A DNA stretch of 64,000 nt from Peribacillus huizhouensis (GCF_014138605.1 NZ_JACJHX010000004.1:310001-374000), one strand, 5' to 3'. Positions 34,119 to 44,037 are shown, counted from the first letter of the stretch. Notes: a model not told the origin generated them from the sequence alone. Numbers and translations: made by a program.

Positions 34119-35099
34119 TTAACGGATTGCCGGGATTTTGATTTTCACCGTAAACTCTTCTTCTTTATATACAAAGTCCAGGAAGCCATGATGTTCCTTA
34201 ATAACATCATGAATCAATTTAGTTCCTAGCCCTTCATGCTCACCTGTTTTTGTCGTTTTTCCAAACGTTTCAAACAGCGAATCTAAAATGGACGTAGGAA
34301 TCGGATTACTATGATTCTTGCAAATTAAGAGATATAACCCACTTCTTTTATAAAATTGTAGACTAAGCAAAGCTTGTTCGTTATGTTCATTTTGCCATTC
34401 TACACAAGCATCAAGACTGTTGGATAAAAGATTGCCAATTAGTGTGACGATCTCTTTATCTGACAATGGCAATGTTGACAACGGCAAATCCAAATCATAG
34501 ACGACCGAGATTCCAGCCTCCTGTGCTCGTCGATACATTTGATGCAGTATTCCCGCAACCATTCCTTTCTCTCCTTTAATCGACAGATTCGTTTCTTTAT
34601 ATCCATCGACTAAATCATCTAAATAAGCCTTAGCTTCTCGATTCTGTTCTTTCTCCAGCATAAAGTGAATCGCCGAAACATGCTTAAGGAAATCATGCCG
34701 TTCACTGCGGACCACACGAAACGTTTCATTAAAGTGAGCACGTTCTTCTTCAAATCGCTTTGCCTCTTCTAACAATTCAGCAACTTTCTTCGTGTGTTCT
34801 TGTCTTACTATTTCAATGACGATAAATAATAGAAACGGAATTAGATAAATGAACGAAGGCTTTATAATTATATAAATAGGAAGCAACAACAGCTGCATAA
34901 CCAGCAACAACCCATTCATACGTATTCCTAAATTTGATACTTGAATGAACGTCTTTTTATAGAAGAAATACATGATGACTATTACGAGTAAACAAGATAT
35001 ATAAATCGGAATTTCCCAAGAAGATAACTTCAAAAGCGCATGCACATGAACAATCCCAAGCATCGATACGAGTCCCCAATACACCAGAAACGATTTCAA
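34119..35099 (-). CDS. natK: Sensor histidine kinase NatK (GHKL/LytS-AgrC type)
   Basis: 326 residues from TTG 35099 (GGAG upstream). Five or six membrane segments fill the first ~115 residues. The phosphoacceptor region is RSERHDFLKHVSAIHFML. The ATPase core has LIGNLLSNSLDACVEW (N box) and GLGTKLIHDVIKEHHG (G box). It follows its response regulator by 14 bp and is divergent from natAB, the same arrangement as natK-natR-natA-natB of B. subtilis, where the system controls the NatAB Na+ extrusion ABC transporter. Confidence 0.87.
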   Translation of the reverse strand: MKSFLVYWGLVSMLGIVHVHALLKLSSWEIPIYISCLLVIVIMYFFYKKTFIQVSNLGIRMNGLLLVMQLLLLPIYIIIKPSFIYLIPFLLFIVIEIVRQEHTKKVAELLEEAKRFEEERAHFNETFRVVRSERHDFLKHVSAIHFMLEKEQNREAKAYLDDLVDGYKETNLSIKGEKGMVAGILHQMYRRAQEAGISVVYDLDLPLSTLPLSDKEIVTLIGNLLSNSLDACVEWQNEHNEQALLSLQFYKRSGLYLLICKNHSNPIPTSILDSLFETFGKTTKTGEHEGLGTKLIHDVIKEHHGFLDFVYKEEEFTVKIKIPAIR

Positions 35100-35113
35100 G
35101 TCTTCTCCATCCT

Positions 35114-35812
35114 TTAAAAATAATGATTTTGTAAAAAATCGACCTTTTCCTTCGTAATCATCGCCTGCTCTTCCATACCTTCAAAGATGACAATATAGGA
35201 ATTTTTCGCATAGAGCGAGAAGTTCTTCACATAGTGAATATTAATGATAAATGACCGGTGGGAGCGAAGGAAATCACGCTCTCTTAATTCACCTTCTAAT
35301 TCATTAAGAGTTTGATACGTTTTTATCGGACCTGACTTCGTGTGAATCGTCGTGGAACGCCCTGATCTCTCGATAAAGACAATATCTTTCTTTTGAATAA
35401 TATGTATATCATTTTTTTGCTTTAAGTACAGCCTACCCGCAATTTCAGCCGATTTAGATTTTTCCATTAACCGCTCAATCGATTTGATTAGCCTGTCCTT
35501 CGAATAAGGCTTCATAATATAGTCGTGTACATTCAATTCAAAGGCGTGCACTGCATATCCGCTCGTACCTGTAACGAAAATGACCGAGATGTCTAAGGCA
35601 TGAGAATGAATAATATCCGCCAGCTCATAGCCAGATAAATTTGGCATCTCAATATCCGCAATCAATAAATCAATCGATTCCTTCTTGATCTGTTCATACG
35701 CTTCTTCCGCCGAAACAGTTGAGAAAACAACCTCAACACCCGAAATTCCTTGCACAATGGCAAGCAATTTATCTAAATCGATCCTACGATCATCTACAAG
35801 ACCAATCTTCAT
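35114..35812 (-). CDS. natR: LytTR response regulator NatR
   Basis: 232 residues. The receiver domain has the DD acidic pair near the start (GLVDDRRIDL), phosphoacceptor LLIADIEMPNLSG and the conserved lysine in DYIMKPYSK. The C-terminal LytTR DNA-binding domain has IVFIERSGRSTTIHTKSG and LRSHRSFIINIHYVKNF. LytTR proteins bind pairs of short direct repeats spaced about 21 bp, and exactly such a pair (TTTTCGCGACA twice, 21 bp apart) is found in the natR-natA gap. ATG start with GAGGGTG. Confidence 0.9.
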   Translation of the reverse strand: MKIGLVDDRRIDLDKLLAIVQGISGVEVVFSTVSAEEAYEQIKKESIDLLIADIEMPNLSGYELADIIHSHALDISVIFVTGTSGYAVHAFELNVHDYIMKPYSKDRLIKSIERLMEKSKSAEIAGRLYLKQKNDIHIIQKKDIVFIERSGRSTTIHTKSGPIKTYQTLNELEGELRERDFLRSHRSFIINIHYVKNFSLYAKNSYIVIFEGMEEQAMITKEKVDFLQNHYF

Positions 35813-35874
35813 ACAATCACCCTCATTTGCCTGTTGCTTCTTCTATTTTACCATCTCAACATGGAAAAATGACC

Positions 35875-35906
35875 TTTTCGCGACAATAAATGGTATTTTC
35901 GCGACA
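35875..35906. promoter_or_regulatory. Direct-repeat NatR binding site
   Basis: TTTTCGCGACA at 35875-35885 and again at 35896-35906, a 21-bp period (two helix turns), the geometry LytTR regulators use. A TATGAT -10 for natA lies at 35936-35941 with no good -35, as expected of an activator-dependent promoter. Confidence 0.75.
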
Positions 35907-35977
35907 TAGTTGCAGATTCCCTCCACGATTCTTTGTATGATAAGAACAAGAAAACAAACGAGTCAGGAGGAATGAAA

Positions 35978-36730
35978 ATGATTGAAATTCATGAAGTGAC
36001 CAAAAAGTTCCAAGATAAAAAAATATACATTACCGCATTAAAGCATGTTTCATTTTCAGTAAAAAAAGGCCAGGTCGTAGGTTTACTCGGTGAAAATGGG
36101 GCTGGAAAAACGACCTTGCTTCGAACGATTGCAACCCTGCTTACGCCTACAGATGGGCAAGTATCGGTAGCGGGATTTAACACATTAAAACATGCAGATG
36201 AGATTAAAAAGAGGATTGGGGTATTGTTCGGTGGCGAAACTGGGCTATACGACCGTCTTACCGCCCGTGAAAACTTAGAGTATTTTGCCATGTTATATGG
36301 ATTAAGCAAGCATGAAACGAAGGTACGTATTGACGACTTGGCAAAAATGTTTGGGATGAAAGATTACTTAAACAGGAAAGTCGGTAGTTTTTCCAAAGGG
36401 ATGCGTCAAAAGGTAGCCATCGCAAGAACACTGATTCATAATCCTGATATTATCCTATTTGACGAACCGACAACTGGTCTCGATATTACATCTTCCAATG
36501 TCTTTCGCCAACTCGTCCATCAGCTAAAGCGCGATGGAAAGACAATAATCTTCTCAAGCCACATTATGGAAGAAGTTTCTATGCTTTGCGACACCGTTGC
36601 AATGATGCATAAAGGAGAACTTGTCTATCACGGTGATTTAGAGGAACTTTACAAATCTGAAGGCAGCCGCGATTTAAACTATATTTTCATGAGTAAACTT
36701 GTTAGGGGGAATGAAAACTATGCTTCTTAA
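35978..36730 (+). CDS. natA: ABC transporter ATP-binding protein NatA
   Basis: 250 residues from ATG 35978 (AGGAGG 7 bp upstream; earlier in-frame codons precede that site). Walker A GENGAGKTT, signature FSKGMRQK, Walker B IILFDEPTTGLD and the switch histidine in IFSSHIMEE. It matches NatA, the ATPase of the B. subtilis Na+ efflux system, though drug or peptide efflux ATPases look similar. It overlaps natB by 11 bp. Control by NatKR is inferred from the divergent arrangement and the direct-repeat site. Confidence 0.88.
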   Translation: MIEIHEVTKKFQDKKIYITALKHVSFSVKKGQVVGLLGENGAGKTTLLRTIATLLTPTDGQVSVAGFNTLKHADEIKKRIGVLFGGETGLYDRLTARENLEYFAMLYGLSKHETKVRIDDLAKMFGMKDYLNRKVGSFSKGMRQKVAIARTLIHNPDIILFDEPTTGLDITSSNVFRQLVHQLKRDGKTIIFSSHIMEEVSMLCDTVAMMHKGELVYHGDLEELYKSEGSRDLNYIFMSKLVRGNENYAS

Positions 36731-37877
36731 TATCTATTTAAAAGAAATAAAAGACTGCTTCCGAGATCAAAGGACTTTATTGCTGACTGTTCTTCTGCCA
36801 ATTGTCATGATGACCCTTTTAACACTATTTTATGAAAAATTAGTCTCCGATAGTGGCGATGATACGTACAAACTTGCCGTTGATACCTCATTCGGGACAG
36901 ATGAAGCGGATATTTTTCAGGCCTATAAGAATATTGAACTTGTTAAGTCTATAAATCCCGAAAAAACCGTGCAGGATGGCGACGCACAAGCCGCCCTTTT
37001 ATTAACACCTGGTTTTATTCACAATATTGAACACTCTGAAGAAGCCTCGGTAACACTTATCGGTGATTCTTTCAGCCAAAACTCAGCTAATTTAATGAAC
37101 ATTGTTACGAATGCTTTATCCAACTACGAAATGTCTATTATTTCAGAACGTTTGCATGCCCAAGAAATAGATTCAGCATTAATCGAGCCATTTACGATTC
37201 ATCAAAAAGAAATGTCAAAAGAAAACCCCAGTATCAATTTAATTGCGATGTTAATTCCAATGATGTTAGCTCTTGCAATTGGCATAGGTGCAGGTCCGGC
37301 CGCTTCCGATTTATTCGCTGGTGAAAAAGAAAAGAAAACGATGGAAGCTTTATTAATGACACCAGTAAAACGTTCCACCTTGCTTTTCTCAAAATGGTTA
37401 ACCATCTCAACCATTGGTGCCTTAACTGGAATCATCACGTTAGTCGTTGTAGCATTAGAAATTACCTTTTTAACAGAAAACCTAAAAAAGGCCGTTTCAT
37501 TTGGTGATAACGCCTATCTAGTCATTAGTCTAGCTATTTTAGTTTCGATCATCTATGCCATGTTCATTGCGTCCCTTCTTATGGTGACAAGCATTATCGG
37601 AAAAACTGTCAAGGAATCACAAAGCTATAGCACACCGATCCTAATGGTTGCAGTCTTCCCAACTTTATTTACTTCAACTATTGGGATCAATGAACTCACA
37701 TACCAGCACTTTGCTATTCCAATCCTAAACATATTCAGCCTGCTAAAGGAATTAATCTTTGGCATAATCAACTATGAACATATTATGCTTACAATCTGCA
37801 GCAACCTAATTTGCATGATCCTCTTCTTTATCATCGGAAGAATTATGTTCATGAAAGATAAATGGGTGATGAATTAA
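36720..37877 (+). CDS. natB: ABC transporter permease NatB
   Basis: 385 residues from ATG 36720 (AGGGGG 10 bp upstream; ATG 36711 is too close). One N-terminal transmembrane segment, a ~150-residue extracytoplasmic region (DDTYKLAVDTSFG to the NPSINLIAMLIP segment), then five or six C-terminal helices. It contains the ABC-2 motif GPAASDLFAGEKEKKTMEALLMTPVKR that contacts the ATPase. This is the layout of NatB. With NatA it would export Na+; the cargo has not been shown here. Confidence 0.87.
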   Translation: MLLNIYLKEIKDCFRDQRTLLLTVLLPIVMMTLLTLFYEKLVSDSGDDTYKLAVDTSFGTDEADIFQAYKNIELVKSINPEKTVQDGDAQAALLLTPGFIHNIEHSEEASVTLIGDSFSQNSANLMNIVTNALSNYEMSIISERLHAQEIDSALIEPFTIHQKEMSKENPSINLIAMLIPMMLALAIGIGAGPAASDLFAGEKEKKTMEALLMTPVKRSTLLFSKWLTISTIGALTGIITLVVVALEITFLTENLKKAVSFGDNAYLVISLAILVSIIYAMFIASLLMVTSIIGKTVKESQSYSTPILMVAVFPTLFTSTIGINELTYQHFAIPILNIFSLLKELIFGIINYEHIMLTICSNLICMILFFIIGRIMFMKDKWVMN

Positions 37878-37880
37878 GTA

Positions 37881-37928
37881 AAAAAAGATGACTCACGATT
37901 AAAATCTGTCGTTCGAGTCATCTTTTTC
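37881..37928. terminator. Bidirectional terminator between natB and aspartate kinase
   Basis: AAAAAAGATGACTC pairs with GAGTCATCTTTTTC across a 20-nt loop between convergent genes. Confidence 0.85.
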
Positions 37929-37971
37929 TATTTTAATATAATTTTATTCCCCTTATGGAACAGCCTTGTTG

Positions 37972-39339
37972 TTATACGTTCACCGCTACATTTGCGAAAA
38001 ACTCCTGATATAGTGCACGAACGGCTTTCGCTTCATCTCGGGCTTTAATACCAAACATCATGCTTACTTCCGAAGATCCTTGGTTAATCATTTCAATATT
38101 TACTTTTGCATCAGCAAGAGCCTTAGAAGCCCGTGCTGTCGTACCTACATTATGCTTCATTCCTTCCCCGACAACCATAAGTAAAGCAAGGTCATGCTCT
38201 ACCTTCACTTCATCGGCATGAAGCTCATCCATAATTCGTTTCACAATATTGGTCTCGATTTCTTTATTCAATCGATACTCTCTTAATATAATCGTCGTAT
38301 CATCAATTCCGGATGGAATATGTTCATAGGAAACATGAAAGTCTTCTAAAATCTGTAATAACTTACGACCAAAACCGATTTCACGGTTCATTAAGTATTT
38401 TCTTACATAAATGCTACAAAACCCTTTGTCACTAGCAATTCCAACAACAGGACCATTCTCATTTTCACGAGTATTGACCACTTTTGTACCTTGTGCAGAT
38501 GGATTATTCGTATTTTTTATTTGCACCGGGATTCCTGCACGAAAAGCCGGGAAGAGCGCTTCATCATGGAAAACGGAGAATCCTGCATAAGAAAGCTCTC
38601 GCATTTCACGATAGGTCAATTCTTTGATTGGCTTCGGATTTTCAACAACAGATGGATTAACTGAATACACAGCATCCACATCCGTGAAATTCTCATACAA
38701 ATCCGCTTTCGTTCCATTAGCGAGAATCGAACCTGTTATATCTGAACCACTTCTGGAAAAGGTTACAACTTCACCGGCTTCGTTAAACCCAAAGAAGCCT
38801 GGAAAGACAAGAATCCCTGATTGGTCACGAAGCTTTGAGAGCTGATCATACGACTCTGGGAGGACTTGCGTATAACCTTCTTCGTCCGTAACAATGAGTC
38901 CAGCTGATTGTGGATTAATATAATGGGCATCGATACCCTGTTTACGAAAATAAGCGGCAACCAACTTTGCGTTATTATCTTCTCCACTCGCTTTAAGTGC
39001 GTCGATATATCTTGTTGGCTTGCTTTTGTCACCATGAAGCAGACTGATGAAATTTCCACGAATTTCCATCATTACTTCTTCTTCTAACTCTAATTCTTTA
39101 GCTATCTCAGCATATCGATTCACGACCATCTCTAATAAATCCATTGCATCCTCGCCAGAAAGCCGAGCCTCTGCACAAGCAATCAACAAATCGGTCACTT
39201 TTATATCTTCAAAATTTCGTTTTCCTGGGGCCGATACAACCACAATTTTTCGTTCCGAGTCTGAAATTACGATATCAAATACCTTTTTTAATTGTTCACC
39301 CGACGCAAGTGAAGAACCACCAAATTTTACTACTTTCAA
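37972..39339 (-). CDS. Aspartate kinase (monofunctional, YclM/AK III type)
   Basis: 455 residues from TTG 39339 with AGGGG 8 bp upstream. Kinase domain: VVKFGGSSLASGEQL, VVVSAPGKRN, FSRSGSDITGS; two C-terminal ACT domains (about 310-455) contain GFCSIYVRKYLMNREIGFGRK and VGEGMKHNVGTTARASKALADAKVNIEMINQGSSEVSMMFGI. It catalyses the first step to lysine, threonine and methionine, phosphorylating aspartate. Length and ACT layout match B. subtilis YclM, the isozyme inhibited by lysine plus threonine together. Monocistronic. No riboswitch is seen upstream. Confidence 0.92.
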   Translation of the reverse strand: MKVVKFGGSSLASGEQLKKVFDIVISDSERKIVVVSAPGKRNFEDIKVTDLLIACAEARLSGEDAMDLLEMVVNRYAEIAKELELEEEVMMEIRGNFISLLHGDKSKPTRYIDALKASGEDNNAKLVAAYFRKQGIDAHYINPQSAGLIVTDEEGYTQVLPESYDQLSKLRDQSGILVFPGFFGFNEAGEVVTFSRSGSDITGSILANGTKADLYENFTDVDAVYSVNPSVVENPKPIKELTYREMRELSYAGFSVFHDEALFPAFRAGIPVQIKNTNNPSAQGTKVVNTRENENGPVVGIASDKGFCSIYVRKYLMNREIGFGRKLLQILEDFHVSYEHIPSGIDDTTIILREYRLNKEIETNIVKRIMDELHADEVKVEHDLALLMVVGEGMKHNVGTTARASKALADAKVNIEMINQGSSEVSMMFGIKARDEAKAVRALYQEFFANVAVNV

Positions 39340-39545
39340 ATCATACAACCCCTATAGATAGAATTATCAGTTAATATTATCTTATTATTACGCTAATCGA
39401 CTAAATAAGCAAGGGAATTCTTTCCCCTGTGTACATTTGTGTTTTTATAGAGGATATTCGTTAATTTATATCATTGATTTAGCTATCTGATTATCTTATA
39501 ATTATGAAAGTTTTTATACATTTATTTAGAAAGCAGGCGCTATTG

Positions 39546-40382
39546 ATGTGGGTATTATTGGCCATTCTCACGAGTTTATGCTTTGGAATTAATAACGCGA
39601 TTTTTAAGGTTAGTAACGGAAGAGGCATTTCGAAAGTTCATATTCAGTTTTTCTTTTATTTAATCGCATTTATTATGACAGCTAGTTTCGGACTGCTAAA
39701 TGATCGTTTTCATCCGAATTGGCTTTCGCTCATTCTTGGTTCAGCGATTGGAGTCCTGAATGCAAATGGCAATATCCAAATGTCCAGGGCTTTTGAAAAA
39801 GGGCCTGCAAGTCTCACGTCACCTTTAATTGCAGCTAATGCTATTTTTCCTGTAATAGCTGCTGCTTTAATTTTCGGGGAGCAGTTATCCTTTCTTCAAG
39901 GAATCGGTGTATGTTGTATGCTTGTTGCTGCTGTCGTGATTCAATATGCCCCCCATGCAAAAACAGATATTCAATATGGTTCTTGGATTTTTCATATTAT
40001 ACTTGCGATTCTTTCATTCGGTATAATAGGGATTTTAATGCAAACAACTTCCAAACTGCATATTCAACCTCTTGATGTGTTGACATCGATGTATTTTGGC
40101 GGTTCTGTTTACCTTTTCGTTACCATGTTTGTATTAAAGCAAAAGATTCAACCACTGGAAGTGAAAATTGGTAGCTTAGTTGGTTGTTTAAGTATTGTTG
40201 GCTATGCGTCGTATTTTTACGCGTTGAATACCGGAATCGCTAGTATTATCTTTCCGATTGTTAGTCTCAATTGCTTAATAGTCGTATTGGCTGGCTGTTA
40301 CTTGTATAAAGAAAAGTTGAAATTGTACCAAGTGGCTGGTGTAATGGTAGCTTTTCTCGGTATTATATTAACTAAATTATAA
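39546..40382 (+). CDS. EamA/DMT-family transporter
   Basis: 278 residues from ATG 39546 (AGCAGG region upstream; TTG 39543 and ATG 39504 also in frame). About ten hydrophobic helices arranged as two five-helix EamA halves: GINNAIFKVSNGRG, SRAFEKGPASLTSPLIAANAIFPVIAAALIFGE and, in the second half, NTGIASIIFPIVSLNCLIVVL. DMT permeases export metabolites or amino acids; the substrate cannot be told. The stop codon is the first base group of the following hairpin element. Confidence 0.85.
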   Translation: MWVLLAILTSLCFGINNAIFKVSNGRGISKVHIQFFFYLIAFIMTASFGLLNDRFHPNWLSLILGSAIGVLNANGNIQMSRAFEKGPASLTSPLIAANAIFPVIAAALIFGEQLSFLQGIGVCCMLVAAVVIQYAPHAKTDIQYGSWIFHIILAILSFGIIGILMQTTSKLHIQPLDVLTSMYFGGSVYLFVTMFVLKQKIQPLEVKIGSLVGCLSIVGYASYFYALNTGIASIIFPIVSLNCLIVVLAGCYLYKEKLKLYQVAGVMVAFLGIILTKL

Positions 40383-40510
40383 CGAAATGAGGCTGTGTCA
40401 ATAAGTTAAGACCTCGTATTATATACAGTAAATTGTGATACATATTCAGTATCTAAACTGTTATAAGAATACATGGTCTGACCATTAATTGAGACAGTCT
40501 CATTTCGTTT
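40381..40510. repeat. Hairpin element with GACC/GGTC core after the EamA gene
   Basis: Outer arms AACGAAATGAGGCTGTGTCA and, on the other side, TGAGACAGTCTCATTTCGTT, with inner TTAAGACC and GGTCTGACC. It overlaps the EamA stop codon and may act as its terminator. Two GGGTCTGACCC motifs preceded by GGGAAAT follow at about 40564 and 40646 in the same gap, and nothing else is seen up to fbpB. Confidence 0.65.
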
Positions 40511-40793
40511 GTTCTATTTCTTTTAGAAGACTTCTTCGATTGTTTCCTACTGGCTACTCTCGGGAAATAGGGTCTGACCCCTTTAAATAACGAAAAATCC
40601 CTTATATACCAAGGGATGATCCTGTTATATCAAACTTGGGAAATGGGGTCTGACCCTAACAATTCACAGAATTGTCGAAATGTTATTAGATTAAAAGACA
40701 GAATTGTTATATTATTAAGATAAGTAATCGTTAATTAGTTATTCCTTTACTCTCCCTTAGAATCGAAATAGAATAGAAAGGAGTATCGTTATT

Positions 40794-40925
40794 ATGAAAT
40801 TCATTAAGAAATCATTCAAAGAGTTATTACATGAGAATAAACAAGAATTGCTCAATGATAAAAAAGCACTAGAAAAAATTGAGATACGAATTGAAAAACG
40901 GCATGAACTAAAAAAGCTAGCTTAA
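40794..40925 (+). CDS. fbpB: FbpB-like small basic protein
   Basis: 43 residues, ATG start with AAAGGAG 7 bp upstream and a strong terminator directly after. The sequence is Lys/Glu-rich and basic, with KKSFKELLHENKQELLNDKK, then LEKIEIRIEKRHE, the pattern of Fur-regulated basic protein B. In B. subtilis FbpA, FbpB and FbpC act with the sRNA FsrA in the iron-sparing response. No clear Fur box is visible upstream, so iron control is uncertain here. The gene is shorter than 60 codons and easily overlooked. Confidence 0.75.
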   Translation: MKFIKKSFKELLHENKQELLNDKKALEKIEIRIEKRHELKKLA

Positions 40926-40943
40926 TATAGCTAGCTTTTTTAG
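40911..40943 (+). terminator. Terminator of the fbpB-like gene
   Basis: AAAAAGCTAGCT..AGCTAGCTTTTTT, with the left arm inside the last codons. Confidence 0.85.
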
Positions 40944-41034
40944 TTTGTTTATTAAACTCTTTTTGTTAAATTCAAACAATAAAATGTGTTTTCCAATGCA
41001 CTCAGTTTTACGTTTACCGGTCTCTTTTTACTGA

Positions 41035-41712
41035 TCAATAAGCTGAGCTGGCTTGTTGGCCATTTACTATCGCAATACCGGAGCTCGCACCGATACGAGT
41101 TGCTCCCGCTTCAACCAAGGCTTCCACATCAGCGAGGTTACGGATTCCACCTGAAGCTTTAACACCTACATCTGGTCCAACTGTTTTACGCATTAAAGCA
41201 ATATCAGCTACTGTTGCTCCTCCAGTAGAGAAACCAGTAGATGTTTTTACAAAGTCTGCGCCTGCTTTTACAGAAAGCTCACATGCACGTACTTTTTCTT
41301 CGTCTGTCAATAAGCATGTTTCGATAATGACTTTTGTTACTGCTTTTCCTTGTGCCGCATCAACCACCGCTTTGATATCTTTCAAAACCAATTCATCGTT
41401 TCTATCTTTCAGAGCACCAATGTTAATAACCATATCCACTTCTGTTGCACCTTTTTCAATAGCATCTTTCGTTTCGAACGCTTTTGTTTCAGAAGTAGAT
41501 GCCCCTAATGGAAAACCAATGACTGTGCACACTTTTACATCCGGTGTATCCTTCAATACTTCGAAGGCAGTTTCAATCTGTACTGGATTCACACACACAG
41601 ATGCAAAACGATACTCCTTCGCTTCTTTCGCCAATTGAATGACAGCTTCATGGCTAGCATCTGCCTTTAATAATGTATGGTCAATTAAACGAGCAATTTG
41701 TTCTTTATTCAT
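41035..41712 (-). CDS. deoC: Deoxyribose-phosphate aldolase
   Basis: 225 residues, normal length. Motifs: [34 protein letters not shown], the Schiff-base lysine in [17 protein letters not shown] and [10 protein letters not shown]. It splits 2-deoxyribose-5-phosphate into glyceraldehyde-3-phosphate and acetaldehyde, the last step of deoxynucleoside salvage. ATG start with GGAGG. It lies 64 bp downstream of pdp on the same strand, so the two probably share a transcript. Confidence 0.95.
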   Translation of the reverse strand: MNKEQIARLIDHTLLKADASHEAVIQLAKEAKEYRFASVCVNPVQIETAFEVLKDTPDVKVCTVIGFPLGASTSETKAFETKDAIEKGATEVDMVINIGALKDRNDELVLKDIKAVVDAAQGKAVTKVIIETCLLTDEEKVRACELSVKAGADFVKTSTGFSTGGATVADIALMRKTVGPDVGVKASGGIRNLADVEALVEAGATRIGASSGIAIVNGQQASSAY

Positions 41713-41776
41713 ATTCGTTCCTCCGTTAATATAAGATTAGAAATAGCCGTTACAGTATGTCCCGCAATGCTTAATA

Positions 41777-43078
41777 TCAATGGATTTCTGCATGTACAAG
41801 GACAGGTTCCGCTACTTTTGTAAGGGAGAAGCTGTATGATTCATAAATGCGTTCCATAACATCATCAACATTTTCGCGATTGCTGTAGATGGTAACGATT
41901 GTATCGCCTTTTTTCACTTCATCGCCGATTTTCTTATGCAACATTAATCCAACAGCCAAATCCACAACTGAGTCTTTTGTAGCGCGACCCGCTCCAAGAA
42001 TCATAGCTGCTGTACCAATGCTGTCTGCTTCGATTTTAGCTACATATCCATCTCCTTTTGCCAATACTGGAATTTCATATTTAGCTGCCGCCAATTTTAA
42101 TGGATCGTCAATAACAGAAGCATCTCCACCTTGTGCAATAACGAACTCCTTGAATTTTTCAAGCGCTTTACCATTCGCAATAACTTCTTCAAGCATTTTA
42201 CGTGCTTCTTCAACCGTTTTTGCATGCTTTGCCAATACAACCATCTTGCTACCTAATGTTAAGCAAAGTTCTTCCAAATCTTTAGGACCTTCACCACGAA
42301 GTGTAGCAATTGCTTCTTTCACTTCAAGAACATTACCAATCGCTAATCCAAGAGGTTGATCCATGTCAGAAATAACAGCCATTGTATCACGACTGACATT
42401 TTTACCAATTTCAACCATCGCATAAGCCAGCTTTTTAGCACTATCTACATCTTTCATGAAGGCACCTGCACCCACTTTTACATCAAGCACAATAGCATCT
42501 GAACCTGATGCAATTTTCTTACTCATAATAGAGCTTGCCATTAAGGGGATGGAATTAACAGTAGCTGTAACATCACGAAGACCATATATCTTCTTATCAG
42601 CTGGAGTCAAATTTCCTGTTGGCCCTGTAACAGCGACTTTCACTTCATTTACTTGATTGATGAACTGGTCGGCTTCTATTTCTGAGCGGAAGCCAGGAAT
42701 GGATTCGAATTTATCCACTGTTCCGCCAGTATGACCAAGCCCACGCCCAGAAAGTTTCGCAACTGGAACACCAACTGCAGCAACTAGTGGAGCAAGGACA
42801 ATTGTCGTTGTATCGCCGACACCACCTGTGCTATGCTTGTCGACTTTAACGCCGTCAATAGCTGACAGATCAATTTGGTCACCTGAATGAACCATTGCCA
42901 TTGTCATATTTGCTGTTTCTTCAGCCGTCATCCCCCTAAAGAATACAGACATTAAGAAAGAAGACATTTGATAATCAGGAATAGAACCACTTGTATAACC
43001 TTCAATTATAAAATTGATTTCTTCTTTTGTTAATTCGCTACCATCACGTTTTTTCTCGATTAAATCTACCATTCTCAT
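41777..43078 (-). CDS. pdp: Pyrimidine-nucleoside phosphorylase
   Basis: 433 residues from ATG 43078 (GAGGAG 9 bp upstream). The thymidine/pyrimidine phosphorylase signature [21 protein letters not shown] is intact, as are [13 protein letters not shown] and [22 protein letters not shown]. It cleaves thymidine and uridine nucleosides to base and (deoxy)ribose-1-phosphate. It belongs to the deo salvage set with NupC, Cdd and DeoC, presumably controlled by DeoR. Confidence 0.95.
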   Translation of the reverse strand: MRMVDLIEKKRDGSELTKEEINFIIEGYTSGSIPDYQMSSFLMSVFFRGMTAEETANMTMAMVHSGDQIDLSAIDGVKVDKHSTGGVGDTTTIVLAPLVAAVGVPVAKLSGRGLGHTGGTVDKFESIPGFRSEIEADQFINQVNEVKVAVTGPTGNLTPADKKIYGLRDVTATVNSIPLMASSIMSKKIASGSDAIVLDVKVGAGAFMKDVDSAKKLAYAMVEIGKNVSRDTMAVISDMDQPLGLAIGNVLEVKEAIATLRGEGPKDLEELCLTLGSKMVVLAKHAKTVEEARKMLEEVIANGKALEKFKEFVIAQGGDASVIDDPLKLAAAKYEIPVLAKGDGYVAKIEADSIGTAAMILGAGRATKDSVVDLAVGLMLHKKIGDEVKKGDTIVTIYSNRENVDDVMERIYESYSFSLTKVAEPVLVHAEIH

Positions 43079-43370
43079 ATATTCCAACTCCTCTTGTAGA
43101 TGTTATTTCGCTCTTCATAGATTGTTTGATTTATTAAAAAACCTGCCCTTTTGTCTGTTCCGAAAACGTCTTTCGTCCATATGCCGAACATTAATGTTTC
43201 CGCCTTCAGGAGTGGAAGAAGGTATATTTCGTAAAACTAGCTTTAATATGGGATGATAAAATCCTTTGAACTTTGCTTAATCAGTTTCGAGCAAACGTAA
43301 AATCTTACTTGAACTTATGTGAGAATCATCACCACGTGATTCTTAGGCATTCCTCTTTGAGAACCTTTCC

Positions 43371-43985
43371 TTATAAAGAAACTGCTTGTTTTTGCTGAAG
43401 TGCTCTAAGATTGACAGCTCCCTTAATGAAATACAGAATGGATGCTGACAAAACTACCAGCCATATACGCTGAATCACCAATTCTTCCCACACTCCGATA
43501 AAAGAAAGAAGTGCTGGGAAAGTCAAAGTCACAAAAGACTGAACAAGAGCCACTTTACCAACAAACTCTTCAATCGGTTTCTTTAAAATATTAAGAGCAT
43601 AGAATAGATACCATAAAAATGCCCACATCAGCCAGGTCAGCGCTGTCACATAATCTTGAAAATGAACAACAGAAACAAGAGCATAGAAGATAGCGATCAT
43701 TGACACCCAAGCAGAGAACCATCCTAGTCCACTACCGTCTATTCCTTTATAGAATGTGAAGGATACATATAGAAATGTTAGGCCAAATAAGAAGGTAGCC
43801 GCAAGTCCATAGATTGTCCAATTACTCTGATCCGAAACCATAATTAGATAGAAAGGGATGACAATTTGCAGAATCCCCACAAAAAAATTTAAGATAGCTA
43901 CACTCTTAGCTTCTGCCTTTCCTTTTAGCATCAATCCATTAAGGAATAATACAGCGCCTGAAAGCAGTATCCCTACATTTATCAT
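43371..43985 (-). CDS. AmiS/UreI-family small-solute channel
   Basis: 204 residues from ATG 43985 (AGGAGGT 8 bp upstream). Six or seven membrane helices with the family patterns SGAVLFLNGLMLKGK, DGSGLGWFSAWVSMI and LTWLMWAFLWYLFYALNILKK. AmiS and UreI are proton-gated or passive channels for urea and short amides. Its place between nupC and pdp is unusual; gaps of about 100 and 290 bp with hairpins on both sides suggest a separate transcript. No amidase or urease gene is nearby. Confidence 0.8.
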   Translation of the reverse strand: MINVGILLSGAVLFLNGLMLKGKAEAKSVAILNFFVGILQIVIPFYLIMVSDQSNWTIYGLAATFLFGLTFLYVSFTFYKGIDGSGLGWFSAWVSMIAIFYALVSVVHFQDYVTALTWLMWAFLWYLFYALNILKKPIEEFVGKVALVQSFVTLTFPALLSFIGVWEELVIQRIWLVVLSASILYFIKGAVNLRALQQKQAVSL

Positions 43986-44037
43986 GAACAAGTACCTCCT
44001 ATTGGTGCATCGTTCTCTTGCAGAGAGACGAATGAAG

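Noticed and set aside
39340-39545. Lysine riboswitch or T-box upstream of aspartate kinase
   Set aside because: The leader is short and contains no conserved riboswitch or T-box elements.
40680-40793. Fur box upstream of the fbpB-like gene
   Set aside because: The region AAGATAAGTAATCGTTAA is weakly palindromic but does not match the Fur or PerR consensus well enough.
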